Assembly (NCBI RefSeq): GCF_900177535.1
Contig: NZ_FXAJ01000001.1
Coordinates: forward strand, 310,001-374,000
Reading direction: 5' to 3'
DNA from: Priestia filamentosa
GTDB taxonomy: Bacteria; Bacillota; Bacilli; Bacillales; Bacillaceae_H
Length of the DNA stretch: 64,000 nt
Positions within the stretch are counted from its first letter, which is position 1; the number at the start of each line of letters is the position of its first letter. Shown piece after piece: positions 24,292 to 35,590 of the stretch. A program made the position numbers and the translations under genes. The notes beneath the pieces were generated by a model that had not been told where the DNA came from, made no database searches, and saw only the letters and a list, made by a program, of their open reading frames with translations.

Positions 24292-25290
24292 GTGAAAGTA
24301 CAAGAACTAAAAGAAATAAAGTCACTATCACCGGTTTATTTGCTACAGGGAATTAATTCCTTTTTGTTGAAGGATGCAAAGCAGAAAATCATTGAAAAAA
24401 CACTTACAGAGGAAGAACAGGAATTTAATTTAGCCTCATTTGATTTAGAGGAAACACCAATTGAAACGGTTATAGAAGATGCGGAAACATTGCCTTTTTT
24501 AGGGGAGAAAAGAGTGGTAATAGCAGAAAATGCGACTTTTTTGACAGCAGAAAAGCAAAAAGTTGAGCATAATGTAGATGTTCTTATCCGCTATTTAGAA
24601 GAGCCTGCGCCGTTCAGCGTTCTTATTATTGTAGCGCCTTATGAGAAATTGGACGAGCGAAAGAAAGTAACGAAGAAGCTAAAAACGAAAAGCACTCATC
24701 TTGAAGCAAATGAATTAACAGAAGGTGAGCTTAAAAACTGGGTTAAAGCAGAAGTAGCACAGGCTGGACTAACCATAACGGATGAAGCTCTTGCGGAATT
24801 TATAGAGCTAACAGGGATGAAGCTAACAATTGTACATATGGAGCTTGCAAAACTTCTCTTATATGGGGAGGAAATTACAGCAGAGCTTATTCATCAGCTT
24901 GTTTCAAAGTCGCTTGAACAAAATGTATTCGCGCTTGTTGAAGCATTCATTCATGGCCGAACTGTTGACACTATTACGATTTACAGAGATTTACTTCGTA
25001 ATAATGAGGAGCCAATTAAGATTTTGGCTTTGCTTGTATCGCAAATCCGACTTGTTTATCACTCAAAGCGCTTATCGAATCAAGGCTACGGTCAAAAACA
25101 AATTAGTCAAGCTTTAAAAGTTCATCCTTTCCGAGTTAAATTAGCTATTGGACAAGGTCGAAGCTTCTCTACAAATCATCTTCTGAATTTGTTAAAAGAT
25201 TTAGCACGAGCTGATTTCGAGATGAAAACGGGAAAAATGGATAAAGCCCTTCTACTTGAACTTTTGTTTATGAAAAAATATGAAGCCTAA
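24292..25290 (+). CDS. holA: DNA polymerase III subunit delta
   Basis: HolA is the clamp-loader 'wrench' that opens the beta sliding clamp. The 332-residue product has the DNA_pol3_delta N-terminal fold, starting VYLLQGINSFLLKDAKQKI near 16. The TLPFLGEKRVVIAENA segment lies near 66, followed by an AAA+-like middle and a helical C-terminus (KVHPFRVKLAIGQG near 272). GTG 24292 follows GGGAGAC. It is single-gene in layout, with its own promoter and a strong shared terminator with rpsT. Confidence 0.93.
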   Translation: MKVQELKEIKSLSPVYLLQGINSFLLKDAKQKIIEKTLTEEEQEFNLASFDLEETPIETVIEDAETLPFLGEKRVVIAENATFLTAEKQKVEHNVDVLIRYLEEPAPFSVLIIVAPYEKLDERKKVTKKLKTKSTHLEANELTEGELKNWVKAEVAQAGLTITDEALAEFIELTGMKLTIVHMELAKLLLYGEEITAELIHQLVSKSLEQNVFALVEAFIHGRTVDTITIYRDLLRNNEEPIKILALLVSQIRLVYHSKRLSNQGYGQKQISQALKVHPFRVKLAIGQGRSFSTNHLLNLLKDLARADFEMKTGKMDKALLLELLFMKKYEA

Positions 25291-25322
25291 AAAAACCCCC
25301 AACACGAATGTTGGGGGTTTTT
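25291..25322. terminator. Bidirectional terminator between holA and rpsT
   Basis: AAAAACCCCCAACA (25291-25304) and TGTTGGGGGTTTTT (25309-25322) form a 14-bp perfect stem with a CGAA tetraloop. The A and T runs serve both converging genes. Confidence 0.95.
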
Positions 25323-25328
25323 TTACAA

Positions 25329-25604
25329 TTATGCAGAGATGCTGTTTAATTGTTTTGCTAGACGAGATTTTTGACGAGCAGCCGCGTTTTTATGGATGAT
25401 TCCTTTGCGTGCAGCTTTGTCAATTTTTTTAGATGCTGTTGCATAAGCAGTTTTAGCGTTGTCAGCGTCCTTGTTAGTAACAAGAGCTTCGAAGTTTTTC
25501 ACTGCAGTACGCATAGCAGATTTAATTTGTGCATTATGAACACGACGAGCGTCGTTTGTTTTAACACGTTTAATAGCAGATTTGATATTAGCCAATCTTT
25601 TCAC
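25329..25604 (-). CDS. rpsT: 30S ribosomal protein S20
   Basis: S20 is a small, all-helical primary-binding protein of the 16S rRNA 5' domain. The 91-residue, highly basic product ([20 protein letters not shown]...) has the SAIKR, KSAMRT and [18 protein letters not shown] segments typical of the family. AGGAGGTG precedes the ATG. It is transcribed alone from the minus strand, convergent with holA and divergent from gpr, as in B. subtilis. Confidence 0.97.
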   Translation of the reverse strand: MKRLANIKSAIKRVKTNDARRVHNAQIKSAMRTAVKNFEALVTNKDADNAKTAYATASKKIDKAARKGIIHKNAAARQKSRLAKQLNSISA

Positions 25605-25621
25605 CTCCTAGAAAGATAAAA

Positions 25622-25642
25622 ATCGAGGTTTAACCGCTCGAT
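25622..25642 (-). promoter_or_regulatory. Small hairpin in the rpsT leader
   Basis: On the rpsT mRNA, ATCGA pairs with TCGAT and GG with CC around a TTAAA loop, with a GC bulge. It stands 18 nt upstream of the start codon. S20 is autoregulated in other bacteria, but this structure is not a known S20 site. Confidence 0.3.
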
Positions 25643-25666
25643 GTTATTGCAATAAGAACAAGTGAT

Positions 25667-25695
25667 ATTCTACCAAACACCGCATTAGAATGCAA
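25667..25695 (-). promoter_or_regulatory. SigA-type promoter of rpsT
   Basis: On the minus strand, TTGCAT (25695-25690), a 17-nt spacer and TAGAAT (25672-25667) lie about 63 nt before the rpsT start. Confidence 0.6.
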
Positions 25696-25777
25696 TAGAA
25701 AGAAAAATGGAAAGAAAGAAATTTATTTAAAAAAGGATTTCAAACTGGAAAAAGGGTGTCTTAAAAAAGGAGGAGAA

Positions 25778-25843
25778 GTGAATGAACAGATTCTAATAGG
25801 TGAAACTATCCGTATGATTCGCAAGAAGGAGGAAAAAAAGTGA
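25778..25843 (+). CDS. Possible 21-residue leader peptide overlapping the gpr start
   Basis: AAAGGAGGAG at 25767-25775 is a very strong ribosome site. GTG 25778 after it opens a frame of 21 codons ([19 protein letters not shown] core). Its TGA (25841-25843) overlaps the GTG start of gpr at 25840. Such an arrangement would couple gpr translation to the leader. An ATG at 25782 in another frame encodes only four residues. There is no homologue known to me, and it may simply be an unused ribosome site. Confidence 0.35.
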   Translation: MNEQILIGETIRMIRKKEEKK

Positions 25844-26964
25844 GCGAAAAATTAGATTTAAGTAAATATGGAGTCAGAACGGATTTAGCTATTGAAGAAC
25901 ATGAGATGCTTGTCCAAGAACGAGAAACAAAAGCAAATGTTAAGGAAAGTGAAGGTGCAATAGAAGGAGTTATTATCAAAGAAAGAGAAGATGGCGGCGT
26001 AAAAATTACTTCTGTAGAAATTACGGAAGAAGGCGCTGAAAAAATGGGAAAGAAGAAAGGGCAATATTTGACACTTGAAACAGTTGGAATTCGTAATCAA
26101 GATACAGAACTTCAGGAAGAAATGGAGAGAGTATTTGCTAAAGAGTTTCATCATTTCTTAGAAGGAATTGGAGTCACAAAGGAAATGAGCTGTCTTATCG
26201 TTGGTTTAGGAAACCGAAATGTTACTCCTGATGCGCTTGGTCCTCTTGTAACAGAAAACCTCGTAATTACGCGTCACTTATTTAAAATCGAGCCTGAAAG
26301 TGTTGAAGAAGGATTTAGATCAGTAAGTGCGCTAACTCCAGGAGTAATGGGAGTGACGGGAATTGAAACAAGCGACATTATTGATGGAGTTATAAAAAAG
26401 GTAAATCCTGATTTTGTGGTGGCTATTGATGCACTTGCTGCACGTTCGCTTGAAAGAGTGAATGCAACTATTCAGATTGCTGATAGTGGGATTCATCCAG
26501 GCTCTGGAGTTGGCAACAAACGAAAAGAGCTTAGCTATGAGACGCTTGGTATTCCTGTAATTGCAATCGGCATTCCAACGGTTGTTGATGCTGTTTCCAT
26601 TACAAGTGATACAATTGATTTTATCCTGAAGCATTTAGGGCGCGAGCAAAGTGAACAAGGAAAACCGTCTAAATCGCTCGTTCCAGCTGGTATGACATTT
26701 GGAGAAAAAAGAACGTTAACAGATGAAGATTTGCCAAGTGAACAAGAAAGACAAACGTATATGGGAGTTGTAGGGACGCTTGAAGAAGAAGAGAAGCGTC
26801 GCCTTATTCATGAAGTTCTTTCTCCACTTGGGCACAATTTAATGGTCACCCCAAAGGAAGTAGATTCTTTTATTGGATCAATGGCTAATGTATTAGCAGG
26901 TGGACTGAATGCAGCTTTACATGAAAAGATTGATCAAGAAAACTTCGGCTCCTATACCCATTAA
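25840..26964 (+). CDS. gpr: Germination protease GPR (spore small acid-soluble protein endopeptidase)
   Basis: GPR is made in the forespore as a zymogen and degrades DNA-protecting SASPs when spores germinate. The 374-residue product starts with the pro-region before [11 protein letters not shown], where autoprocessing occurs in the B. megaterium enzyme. It contains [18 protein letters not shown] near 118, the [11 protein letters not shown]-like [11 protein letters not shown] near 190, [15 protein letters not shown] near 219, and ends [11 protein letters not shown] 25840 follows AGAAGGAGG. It strongly resembles my recollection of B. megaterium GPR. The partner gene spoIIP, next to gpr in B. 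subtilis, is absent. Confidence 0.96.
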   Translation: MSEKLDLSKYGVRTDLAIEEHEMLVQERETKANVKESEGAIEGVIIKEREDGGVKITSVEITEEGAEKMGKKKGQYLTLETVGIRNQDTELQEEMERVFAKEFHHFLEGIGVTKEMSCLIVGLGNRNVTPDALGPLVTENLVITRHLFKIEPESVEEGFRSVSALTPGVMGVTGIETSDIIDGVIKKVNPDFVVAIDALAARSLERVNATIQIADSGIHPGSGVGNKRKELSYETLGIPVIAIGIPTVVDAVSITSDTIDFILKHLGREQSEQGKPSKSLVPAGMTFGEKRTLTDEDLPSEQERQTYMGVVGTLEEEEKRRLIHEVLSPLGHNLMVTPKEVDSFIGSMANVLAGGLNAALHEKIDQENFGSYTH

Positions 26965-27145
26965 AAATCTATGAGATGTTCTACTCTTTCTATTTCTCAC
27001 ATAGTTATGATAGAGAAAATGAGAGAGTGGAACTTTTTGGTATGTCTAAGGTGATGACACCCCTGCTATTCTCTCATGCTTTTGTATGAAAAAACCGTAG
27101 ATTAGTCATAATGGAAAGTAAATCAAAAAAGTGGAGGCAAAAAAA

Positions 27146-27481
27146 ATGTTTCGTTTTTTTATAAAATGTTTTTTTATTACGCTTTTGCTTGCTTTTGGGG
27201 TATTAGTTGGAATGCAGGTCTCTAATGAAGGGCTTATCAAAATGAAGGGCTATGATGATCCTAACTTCTCAAACGCTTTAACAGTAGAGAAAAACGACCG
27301 AGGATATGCAGAAGCCGAAGTGTTAGGAGAGAATGTAGAGCTTCTTGACATTGAAGAGAAGCAAAGAATGCTTGAAGAACGAAAAGCATTCAACATCTTT
27401 TCTTCTACAGGTCAGCATCTATCAAAAATGGTAAAAGGCGGGGTTGATGCCTTTTTTAATTTTATTGATGGAATTGTATAA
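27146..27481 (+). CDS. yqxA: YqxA-like DUF3679 membrane protein
   Basis: This 111-residue protein has one N-terminal transmembrane segment or signal anchor (about 3-24, FRFFIKCFFITLLLAFGVLV). A conserved LIKMKGYDDPNF stretch follows, and the tail is amphipathic. Length and the GVLVGMQ...MKGYDD pattern match B. subtilis YqxA, which lies between spoIIP and lepA. ATG 27146 follows GTGGAGG; the GTG at 27131 belongs to that ribosome site. The function is unknown. Its association with gpr/spoIIP suggests, but does not prove, a sporulation link. Confidence 0.8.
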   Translation: MFRFFIKCFFITLLLAFGVLVGMQVSNEGLIKMKGYDDPNFSNALTVEKNDRGYAEAEVLGENVELLDIEEKQRMLEERKAFNIFSSTGQHLSKMVKGGVDAFFNFIDGIV

Positions 27482-27514
27482 GATGCAAAACAGTGCACCC
27501 TACGTTGAATAAGA

Positions 27515-27543
27515 TTGAATCTTTACCAATACACTGTTATAAT
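27515..27543 (+). promoter_or_regulatory. SigA-type promoter of lepA
   Basis: TTGAAT (27515-27520), a 17-nt spacer and TATAAT (27538-27543) lie 43 nt before the lepA start. Confidence 0.72.
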
Positions 27544-27586
27544 TTATGCTAGTGTATTGTGTAGTTTAGTAGGAGTGTGGATACGT

Positions 27587-29416
27587 ATGGATAAACAAGC
27601 AAAGCTAGAGCGTCAGTCACGCATTCGAAACTTTTCCATTATTGCTCATATTGATCATGGAAAATCGACGCTAGCAGACCGGATTCTAGAGAAAACGAAT
27701 GCGCTGTCACAGCGTGAAATGAAGCAACAACTTTTAGATTCAATGGATTTAGAACGTGAACGCGGGATTACAATTAAGTTGAATGCCGTTCAGTTAACAT
27801 ATAAAGCTAGCGATGGCGAGGAGTATATCTTTCATTTAATCGACACGCCTGGACACGTCGATTTTACATATGAAGTATCGCGAAGCCTAGCTGCTTGTGA
27901 AGGGGCCATTCTTGTTGTAGATGCAGCACAGGGAATTGAAGCTCAAACGTTAGCGAACGTTTATTTAGCACTTGATAACGATCTTGAAATTTTACCTGTT
28001 ATTAATAAAATTGATTTGCCAAGTGCAGAGCCTGAGCGCGTCCGCCAAGAAGTAGAAGATGTAATTGGTTTAGATGCATCTGAAGCTGTTCTTGCTTCCG
28101 CAAAAGCGGGAATTGGAATTGAAGAAATTTTAGAAGAAATCGTTAAAAAAGTTCCTGCACCAACAGGAGATCCGTTCGGTCCGTTACAAGCTCTTATCTT
28201 TGATTCATTATATGATCCCTACAGAGGGGTTGTTGCCTACATCCGAATCGTAGAAGGTTCTGTTAAAGTAGGAGACAAAATTAAAATGATGGCAACAGGC
28301 AAGGAATTTGAAGTAACAGAGCTTGGAGTTTTTAATCCAAAACCTATTGCAAAAGATGAGCTAAGCGTTGGAGACGTAGGATTCTTAACAGCAGCCATTA
28401 AAAATGTAGGAGATACACGCGTAGGGGATACGATTACTCACGTGAAAAACGGGGCATCGGAACCTCTTCCAGGTTACCGTCGCTTAAAGCCAATGGTGTT
28501 CTGTGGGCTTTATCCTGTTGATTCTGCAAGATACAATGACCTTCGTGACGCACTTGAGAAGCTTGAATTAAATGATTCAGCGCTAGAATTTGAGCCTGAA
28601 ACATCACAAGCTTTAGGGTTTGGTTTCCGATGTGGATTTTTAGGACTTCTTCATATGGAAATCATTCAAGAGCGTATTGAGCGTGAATTTAACATTGATT
28701 TAATTACAACAGCGCCAAGCGTAATTTATGAAGTGCATACAACAAGTGATGAGCGTTTAACCATTGACAACCCATCTAATATGCCTGATGCGCAGAAAAT
28801 TAATCATGTTGAAGAGCCGTATGTGAAAGCAACAATTATGGTGCCGAACGATTATGTTGGTCCAGTTATGGAACTTTGTCAACGTAAACGTGGCGATTTC
28901 ATTGATATGCAATACTTGGACGAAAACCGAGTGAACGTTGTATATGAAATTCCACTTTCTGAAATTGTTTATGATTTCTTTGATCAGCTTAAGTCAAATA
29001 CAAAAGGTTATGCTTCATTTGACTATGAGTTGATTGGATATAAAGAATCTAAGCTTGTGAAGATGGATATTTTGTTAAACGGTGAAAATGTTGATGCTCT
29101 ATCCTTTATCGTTCATAGAGACTTTGCATATGAACGTGGAAAAGTCATCGTTGAAAAACTGAAAAAATTAATTCCTCGCCAGCAGTTTGAAGTTCCAATT
29201 CAAGCTGCCATTGGTCAAAAGATTGTAGCTCGTTCAAACATTAAAGCAATTCGTAAAAACGTATTGTCTAAATGTTACGGAGGAGATATTTCTCGTAAGC
29301 GTAAGTTGTTAGAGAAACAAAAAGAAGGTAAGAAGAGAATGAAACAAATCGGATCTGTTGAAGTACCACAAGAAGCTTTCATGGCTGTACTTCAAATGGA
29401 CGAAGACGATAAGTAA
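27587..29416 (+). CDS. lepA: Elongation factor 4 (LepA/EF4)
   Basis: LepA is a translational GTPase that acts on stalled or misassembled ribosomes. The 609-residue product has G1 AHIDHGKST near 20, switch II DTPGHVD near 87, NKID near 139, an EF-G-like domain order (II, III, V; no domain IV) and the LepA-specific C-terminal domain ending with [15 protein letters not shown] and [20 protein letters not shown] 27587 has AGGAGTG upstream; the longer frame from 27515 overlaps the promoter. A strong hairpin follows. Confidence 0.97.
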   Translation: MDKQAKLERQSRIRNFSIIAHIDHGKSTLADRILEKTNALSQREMKQQLLDSMDLERERGITIKLNAVQLTYKASDGEEYIFHLIDTPGHVDFTYEVSRSLAACEGAILVVDAAQGIEAQTLANVYLALDNDLEILPVINKIDLPSAEPERVRQEVEDVIGLDASEAVLASAKAGIGIEEILEEIVKKVPAPTGDPFGPLQALIFDSLYDPYRGVVAYIRIVEGSVKVGDKIKMMATGKEFEVTELGVFNPKPIAKDELSVGDVGFLTAAIKNVGDTRVGDTITHVKNGASEPLPGYRRLKPMVFCGLYPVDSARYNDLRDALEKLELNDSALEFEPETSQALGFGFRCGFLGLLHMEIIQERIEREFNIDLITTAPSVIYEVHTTSDERLTIDNPSNMPDAQKINHVEEPYVKATIMVPNDYVGPVMELCQRKRGDFIDMQYLDENRVNVVYEIPLSEIVYDFFDQLKSNTKGYASFDYELIGYKESKLVKMDILLNGENVDALSFIVHRDFAYERGKVIVEKLKKLIPRQQFEVPIQAAIGQKIVARSNIKAIRKNVLSKCYGGDISRKRKLLEKQKEGKKRMKQIGSVEVPQEAFMAVLQMDEDDK

Positions 29417-29423
29417 GAAAGAC

Positions 29424-29463
29424 GAATACCGCAGAGCCTGCTCTGCGGTATTCGCTATGTTTT
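29424..29463 (+). terminator. Strong hairpin after lepA (probable terminator)
   Basis: GAATACCGCAGAG (29424-29436) pairs with CTCTGCGGTATTC (29441-29453), a 13-bp perfect stem. The T run (GCTATGTTTT) is offset, so readthrough to hemW may occur. Confidence 0.7.
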
Positions 29464-29487
29464 AATCATAGAAAGAGGTGAAACCGT

Positions 29488-30627
29488 ATGATTCACGCTG
29501 CATACTTGCATATTCCATTTTGTCATCACATTTGTCACTACTGTGATTTTAATAAAGTCTTTTTTGAAAATCAGCCTGTTGAACAATATTTAGCAGCTGT
29601 AAATAAAGAGATGCAAAAAACAATGGAAAACTTTCCAACAGATTATTTTAAAACGATCTTTGTTGGAGGAGGAACACCAACGGCTTTAACAGAAGAGCAG
29701 CTTGAAGTGTTTTTACAAGGAGTAAAAAAGTACTTACCGTTTGATGAAGAAACAGAGTATACATTTGAGGCAAATCCAAATGAATTAACAGTAGAAAAGC
29801 TTCAACTGATGAAAAAGTATGGAGTAAATAGATTAAGCATCGGTGTACAAACGTTTAACGAAGAGCTTTTAAAAAAAATTGGGCGTGTGCATACTAACAG
29901 TCAAGTTGAACAAGTTATTGCACAAGCAAAAGAGCATGGATTTCATAATATAAGCATTGATCTCATGTATAACTTACCAGGTCAAACAATGGAAGATTTT
30001 AAGCAGTCTATTGAAAAAGCCGTTTCACTTAATGTTCCTCACATTTCTTCTTACTCACTTATTGTAGAACCGAAGACTGTATTCTATAATTTGCATCGAA
30101 AAGGAAAGCTTCACTTGCTTCCTCAAGAAAAAGAAGCCGAAATGTATGAATACTTAATGGATACACTAGCAAGTGAAGGATATGAGCAATACGAAATTAG
30201 TAATTTTGCGAAAAAAGGCTTTGAAAGCAAACATAATTTAACATATTGGGAGAATAACGAATATTTTGGAATAGGTGCTGGTGCACATGGGTATATGAAT
30301 GAGGTACGCCGAGCGAATGCAGGACCTTTAAAAAAATATATTCATGCTGTGGAAGAAAAAGGACATGCTTATATTGAAGAGCATAAAGTAACAGAAGCTG
30401 AAAAAATGGAAGAGGAAATGTTTCTTGGGTTAAGAAAAGGCGAGGGTGTGAACAAAGCCATTTTCGAAACAAAGTTTTCTCGTTCAATGGAGAGCATTTT
30501 CCATGAACAGATTGAAGATTTGAAAAAGAGAGGGCTTCTTGAAGAAGATGAACAACGTGTATTTCTAACTCGTCAAGGAAAACTTCTTGGTAACGAAGTT
30601 TTTTCACAATTTATTGGTGTTATCTAA
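29488..30627 (+). CDS. hemW: Radical SAM heme chaperone HemW (HemN-like)
   Basis: This 379-residue radical SAM protein, historically annotated as oxygen-independent coproporphyrinogen oxidase (yqeR/hemN), is of the HemW type that binds heme. The cluster motif C12-x3-C16-x2-C19 (FCHHICHYCDF) is present. It lacks the additional N-terminal Cys extension of true HemN. FVGGGTPTAL near 59 and the LSIGVQTFNEELLKKIGRVH block near 115 are typical. ATG follows AGAGGTGAA. It lies just upstream of the hrcA promoter, as in B. subtilis. Confidence 0.93.
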   Translation: MIHAAYLHIPFCHHICHYCDFNKVFFENQPVEQYLAAVNKEMQKTMENFPTDYFKTIFVGGGTPTALTEEQLEVFLQGVKKYLPFDEETEYTFEANPNELTVEKLQLMKKYGVNRLSIGVQTFNEELLKKIGRVHTNSQVEQVIAQAKEHGFHNISIDLMYNLPGQTMEDFKQSIEKAVSLNVPHISSYSLIVEPKTVFYNLHRKGKLHLLPQEKEAEMYEYLMDTLASEGYEQYEISNFAKKGFESKHNLTYWENNEYFGIGAGAHGYMNEVRRANAGPLKKYIHAVEEKGHAYIEEHKVTEAEKMEEEMFLGLRKGEGVNKAIFETKFSRSMESIFHEQIEDLKKRGLLEEDEQRVFLTRQGKLLGNEVFSQFIGVI

Positions 30628-30631
30628 ATTA

Positions 30632-30660
30632 TTGACAGCCACAATCTGATTTGGTAACTT
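30632..30660 (+). promoter_or_regulatory. Promoter of the hrcA-grpE-dnaK operon
   Basis: TTGACA (30632-30637), a 17-nt spacer and a weak -10 TAACTT (30655-30660) sit directly upstream of the CIRCE element. Confidence 0.6.
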
Positions 30661-30670
30661 AATAATAGAT

Positions 30671-30697
30671 TTAGCACTCATCTAACTAGAGTGCTAA
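30671..30697. promoter_or_regulatory. CIRCE operator (HrcA binding site)
   Basis: TTAGCACTC (30671-30679), nine bases, then GAGTGCTAA (30689-30697): a perfect CIRCE inverted repeat. HrcA binds here and represses the operon until heat shock. Confidence 0.98.
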
Positions 30698-30712
30698 CAG
30701 AGGTGATGTCAA

Positions 30713-31744
30713 GTGCTTACAATGCGTCAATTATTGATTCTACAAGCAATTGTTGATGACTTTGTTCAGTCTGCTCAGCCAATTGGATCAAGAACTCTTT
30801 CTAAGAAAGATACTATTCAATTTAGTTCTGCCACGATTCGTAATGAAATGGCTGACTTAGAGGAGCTTGGATTTATTGAAAAGACCCACAGCTCATCTGG
30901 GCGGGTTCCAAGTGAGAAGGGCTATCGCTATTATGTTGATCATCTGCTGTCTCCACAGCTTTTAACAGGATCAGAGATGAAAGTTGTTAAATCGCTTTTT
31001 GCTGAGCAAGTTTTTGAACTTGAAAAAGTAGTTCAAAATGCAGCAACAATTCTTTCAGAGATGACGAATTTAACATCCATTGCTTTAGGACCTAGTGCAG
31101 TGAGTCACAAAGTACGTCAGCTCCAAATTTTACCTCTTTCAGAAGGGATGGCTGTTGCCATTATTGTAACGGATACAGGATATGTAGAAAGTAAAACTAT
31201 TACATTACCTTCTGCTGTTCACTCAAGCGATTTAGAAAAGATGGTAAATATTTTAAACGAACGACTTGTTGATGTTCCGATTAGTGAATTGCATGATAAG
31301 ATTTACAAAGAAGTTGCTACTCTGTTAAAATCGCATTTGGAAAACTACGAAGAAACAATCGAAATGCTTGATGGTATTTTAACGTTTCCAAGTTCTCAAA
31401 AGATTTATATTGGGGGCAAAACTAATATTTTAACACAACCTGAATTTCACGATGTGTCTAAAATGCGTTCTCTGCTTGAAGTGATGGAAAAAGGAGATCC
31501 TTTTTATCCTTTACTTCACACAGATGAAGCAGGGATTCAAGTGAAAATAGGGCGTGAGATTAATATGGCGCAAATGGATGAATGCAGTTTAATTACTGCC
31601 ACGTATTCTATAAAAGCTCAGCAGTTTGGCACAATTGCTATCTTAGGGCCAACAAGAATGCCGTATGGACGTATTATTAGCTTGTTACAGCTTATTACAA
31701 GTGACCTTTCTAAAGCATTAACACACTTGTATCAAAAAGAGTAA
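30713..31744 (+). CDS. hrcA: Heat-inducible transcription repressor HrcA
   Basis: HrcA represses class I heat-shock genes by binding CIRCE and is kept active by GroEL. The 343-residue product has an N-terminal winged helix-turn-helix ([20 protein letters not shown] and [21 protein letters not shown], about 8-65), the KGYRYYVD segment and a C-terminal GAF-like dimer domain with a YIGGKTN insert. GTG 30713 follows AGAGGTGAT. It is autoregulated by the CIRCE element 16 nt upstream of its start. Confidence 0.97.
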   Translation: MLTMRQLLILQAIVDDFVQSAQPIGSRTLSKKDTIQFSSATIRNEMADLEELGFIEKTHSSSGRVPSEKGYRYYVDHLLSPQLLTGSEMKVVKSLFAEQVFELEKVVQNAATILSEMTNLTSIALGPSAVSHKVRQLQILPLSEGMAVAIIVTDTGYVESKTITLPSAVHSSDLEKMVNILNERLVDVPISELHDKIYKEVATLLKSHLENYEETIEMLDGILTFPSSQKIYIGGKTNILTQPEFHDVSKMRSLLEVMEKGDPFYPLLHTDEAGIQVKIGREINMAQMDECSLITATYSIKAQQFGTIAILGPTRMPYGRIISLLQLITSDLSKALTHLYQKE

Positions 31745-31797
31745 CAAGGGAAATATTGATAAAAGTTATTCTAGTCATTAGAGGGAGGTGAACAGGC

Positions 31798-32382
31798 ATG
31801 TCAAACGAAAAAAACGTAATCAATGAAGAAGTAGAAGCTAAAGATGAAGTACAAGAGGATATTGAAGCTGAAGCAAACGAATCTCAGCCTGTTGAAGGAC
31901 AGGAAGAGGGCATTGAAGAACAAGAAGCTGAAGAAAGCGAAGTTGAAGAGCTTAAACGTAAGCTTGAAGAGCAAGAAAACCGCTATCTTCGTTTACAAGC
32001 TGACTTCGATAACTCACGTCGTCGTGCTAAGCTTGATCTAGAAGCAGAGCGTAAGTATCGTGCTCAAAGTTTAGCAGAAGACATTTTACCTGCTCTTGAT
32101 AACTTTGACAGAGCGCTTAGCGTTGAAACAGACGACGAGCAAACACAGTCTATTCTAAAAGGAATGACAATGGTGTACAATCAGCTTGTTGAAGCGCTGA
32201 AGAAAGAAGGCGTAGAGGCAATTGAAGCTGTTGGGCAACCATTTGATCCATATCAGCATCAAGCAATTATGCAAGTTTCGGATGATTCTTTTGATTCAAA
32301 CGTTGTAGTAGAAGAACTACAAAAAGGATACAAATTGAAAGATCGTATCATTCGACCTGCAATGGTAAAAGTAAACGAATAA
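31798..32382 (+). CDS. grpE: Nucleotide exchange factor GrpE
   Basis: GrpE releases ADP from DnaK. The 194-residue product has an acidic, disordered N-terminus (about 1-50), a long coiled coil ([20 protein letters not shown], about 51-70, and on) and the C-terminal beta domain with the [15 protein letters not shown] signature near 144. ATG follows GGGAGGTGA. It lies between hrcA and dnaK. Confidence 0.97.
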   Translation: MSNEKNVINEEVEAKDEVQEDIEAEANESQPVEGQEEGIEEQEAEESEVEELKRKLEEQENRYLRLQADFDNSRRRAKLDLEAERKYRAQSLAEDILPALDNFDRALSVETDDEQTQSILKGMTMVYNQLVEALKKEGVEAIEAVGQPFDPYQHQAIMQVSDDSFDSNVVVEELQKGYKLKDRIIRPAMVKVNE

Positions 32383-32413
32383 AAACTTACATATTTCAAG
32401 GAGGGAATCTTAA

Positions 32414-34246
<1,833 letters not shown>

Positions 34247-34260
34247 GAGTGTGATTGAAA

Positions 34261-34299
34261 AGTCAAAGTCAGGCTTGCCTTGACTTTGGCTTTTTTTTT
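34261..34299 (+). terminator. Terminator after dnaK
   Basis: AGTCAAAGTCAGGC and the matching GCCTTGACTTTGGCT arm, with minor mismatches, are followed by nine T. This separates hrcA-grpE-dnaK from dnaJ. Confidence 0.85.
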
Positions 34300-34358
34300 G
34301 AGATAAGAATTAGAATAAAAGGAACTATTTAATCATCGCGAAAGAGGTTTTTTTAATG

Positions 34359-34388
34359 TTGCCACTATGTTTGTTTTGGTGATACAAT
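34359..34388 (+). promoter_or_regulatory. Separate promoter of dnaJ-prmA-rsmE-mtaB
   Basis: TTGCCA (34359-34364), an 18-nt spacer and TACAAT (34383-34388) lie 33 nt before dnaJ. There is no CIRCE here, so this transcript is not under direct HrcA control. Confidence 0.6.
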
Positions 34389-34421
34389 TACCTCTATGTG
34401 AAGAATCGGGAGTGAGAACGA

Positions 34422-35546
34422 ATGAGTAAAAGAGATTATTATGAAGTACTTGGAGTAGGGAAATCTGCTACCAAAGATGAAATTAAAAAATCGTATCGTA
34501 AGCTCTCAAAAAAGTATCATCCGGACATTAACAAAGATGCGGATGCACCTGAAAAATTTAAGGAAATTAAAGAAGCTTACGAAGTATTAAGTGATGATCA
34601 GAAGCGGGCCCACTATGATCAATTCGGCCATACAGATCCAAACCAAGGTGGATTTGGCGGCGGAGGAGACTTCGGCGGCGGGTTCGGCTTTGAGGATATT
34701 TTCAGCTCGTTTTTCGGTGGCGGTGGAGGCAGACGTCGTGATCCAAACGCCCCTCGACAAGGAGCAGATTTACAATATACAATGACGCTTTCTTTTGAAG
34801 AAGCGGCATTTGGAAAAGATACAACAATTGAGATTCCGCGCGAAGAAACGTGTGACACATGTGATGGAAGCGGTGCTAAACCAGGATCGAAAGTTGATAC
34901 ATGTTCACACTGTAATGGAAGCGGTCAGTTAAATGTGGAACAAAATACACCATTTGGTCGCATTGTTAATCGTCGTGTTTGTCATCATTGTAATGGAAGC
35001 GGAAAGATTATTCGTGACAAATGTTCAACATGTCATGGAGCAGGGAAAGTTAAAAACCAGAAGAAAATCAGCGTGAAGATTCCAGCAGGCGTTGATGATG
35101 GTCAGCAGCTACGTGTTGCAGGTCAAGGTGAACCAGGGGTGAACGGTGGGCCTCCAGGAGATTTATTTGTTGTATTCTCAATTCGTGGGCATGAATTTTT
35201 TGAGCGCGAGGGAGACGACATTTATTGTGAAATGCCAATTACATTTTCGCAAGCAGCACTTGGTGATGAAGTAGAAGTACCAACACTGCATGGAAAAGTA
35301 AAACTTAAAGTACCAGCAGGAACCCAAACAGGTACAAATTTCCGACTCCGCGGTAAAGGTGTGCCTAATGTGCGCGGATATGGCCAAGGAGATCAACATG
35401 TTGTTATTCGTGTTATTACGCCAACAAAATTGTCTGAAAAGCAAAAAGAGCTTCTCCGCGATTTTGCTGAAGAGAGTGGCGAAACAGTTGATGAACATGA
35501 AAATTCATTTTTTGACCGTGTGAAACGCGCGTTCAAAGGTGAATAA
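34422..35546 (+). CDS. dnaJ: Chaperone protein DnaJ (Hsp40)
   Basis: DnaJ delivers substrates to DnaK and stimulates its ATPase. The 374-residue class A J-protein has a J domain (1-70, HPD at 33-35), a Gly/Phe-rich region (about 73-110) and four CxxCxGxG zinc repeats ([32 protein letters not shown]). The C-terminal substrate-binding domains follow. ATG has GGGAGTGAG upstream. All catalytic and zinc residues are present. Confidence 0.98.
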   Translation: MSKRDYYEVLGVGKSATKDEIKKSYRKLSKKYHPDINKDADAPEKFKEIKEAYEVLSDDQKRAHYDQFGHTDPNQGGFGGGGDFGGGFGFEDIFSSFFGGGGGRRRDPNAPRQGADLQYTMTLSFEEAAFGKDTTIEIPREETCDTCDGSGAKPGSKVDTCSHCNGSGQLNVEQNTPFGRIVNRRVCHHCNGSGKIIRDKCSTCHGAGKVKNQKKISVKIPAGVDDGQQLRVAGQGEPGVNGGPPGDLFVVFSIRGHEFFEREGDDIYCEMPITFSQAALGDEVEVPTLHGKVKLKVPAGTQTGTNFRLRGKGVPNVRGYGQGDQHVVIRVITPTKLSEKQKELLRDFAEESGETVDEHENSFFDRVKRAFKGE

Positions 35547-35590
35547 TATAAAAATAAAAGAGAATTTAGAATGGAATGGAGTTGGTAGAT

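Noticed and set aside
27515-27586. 24-residue extension of LepA
   Set aside because: It is encoded by the promoter itself (TTGAAT-N17-TATAAT). ATG 27587 with AGGAGTG fits.
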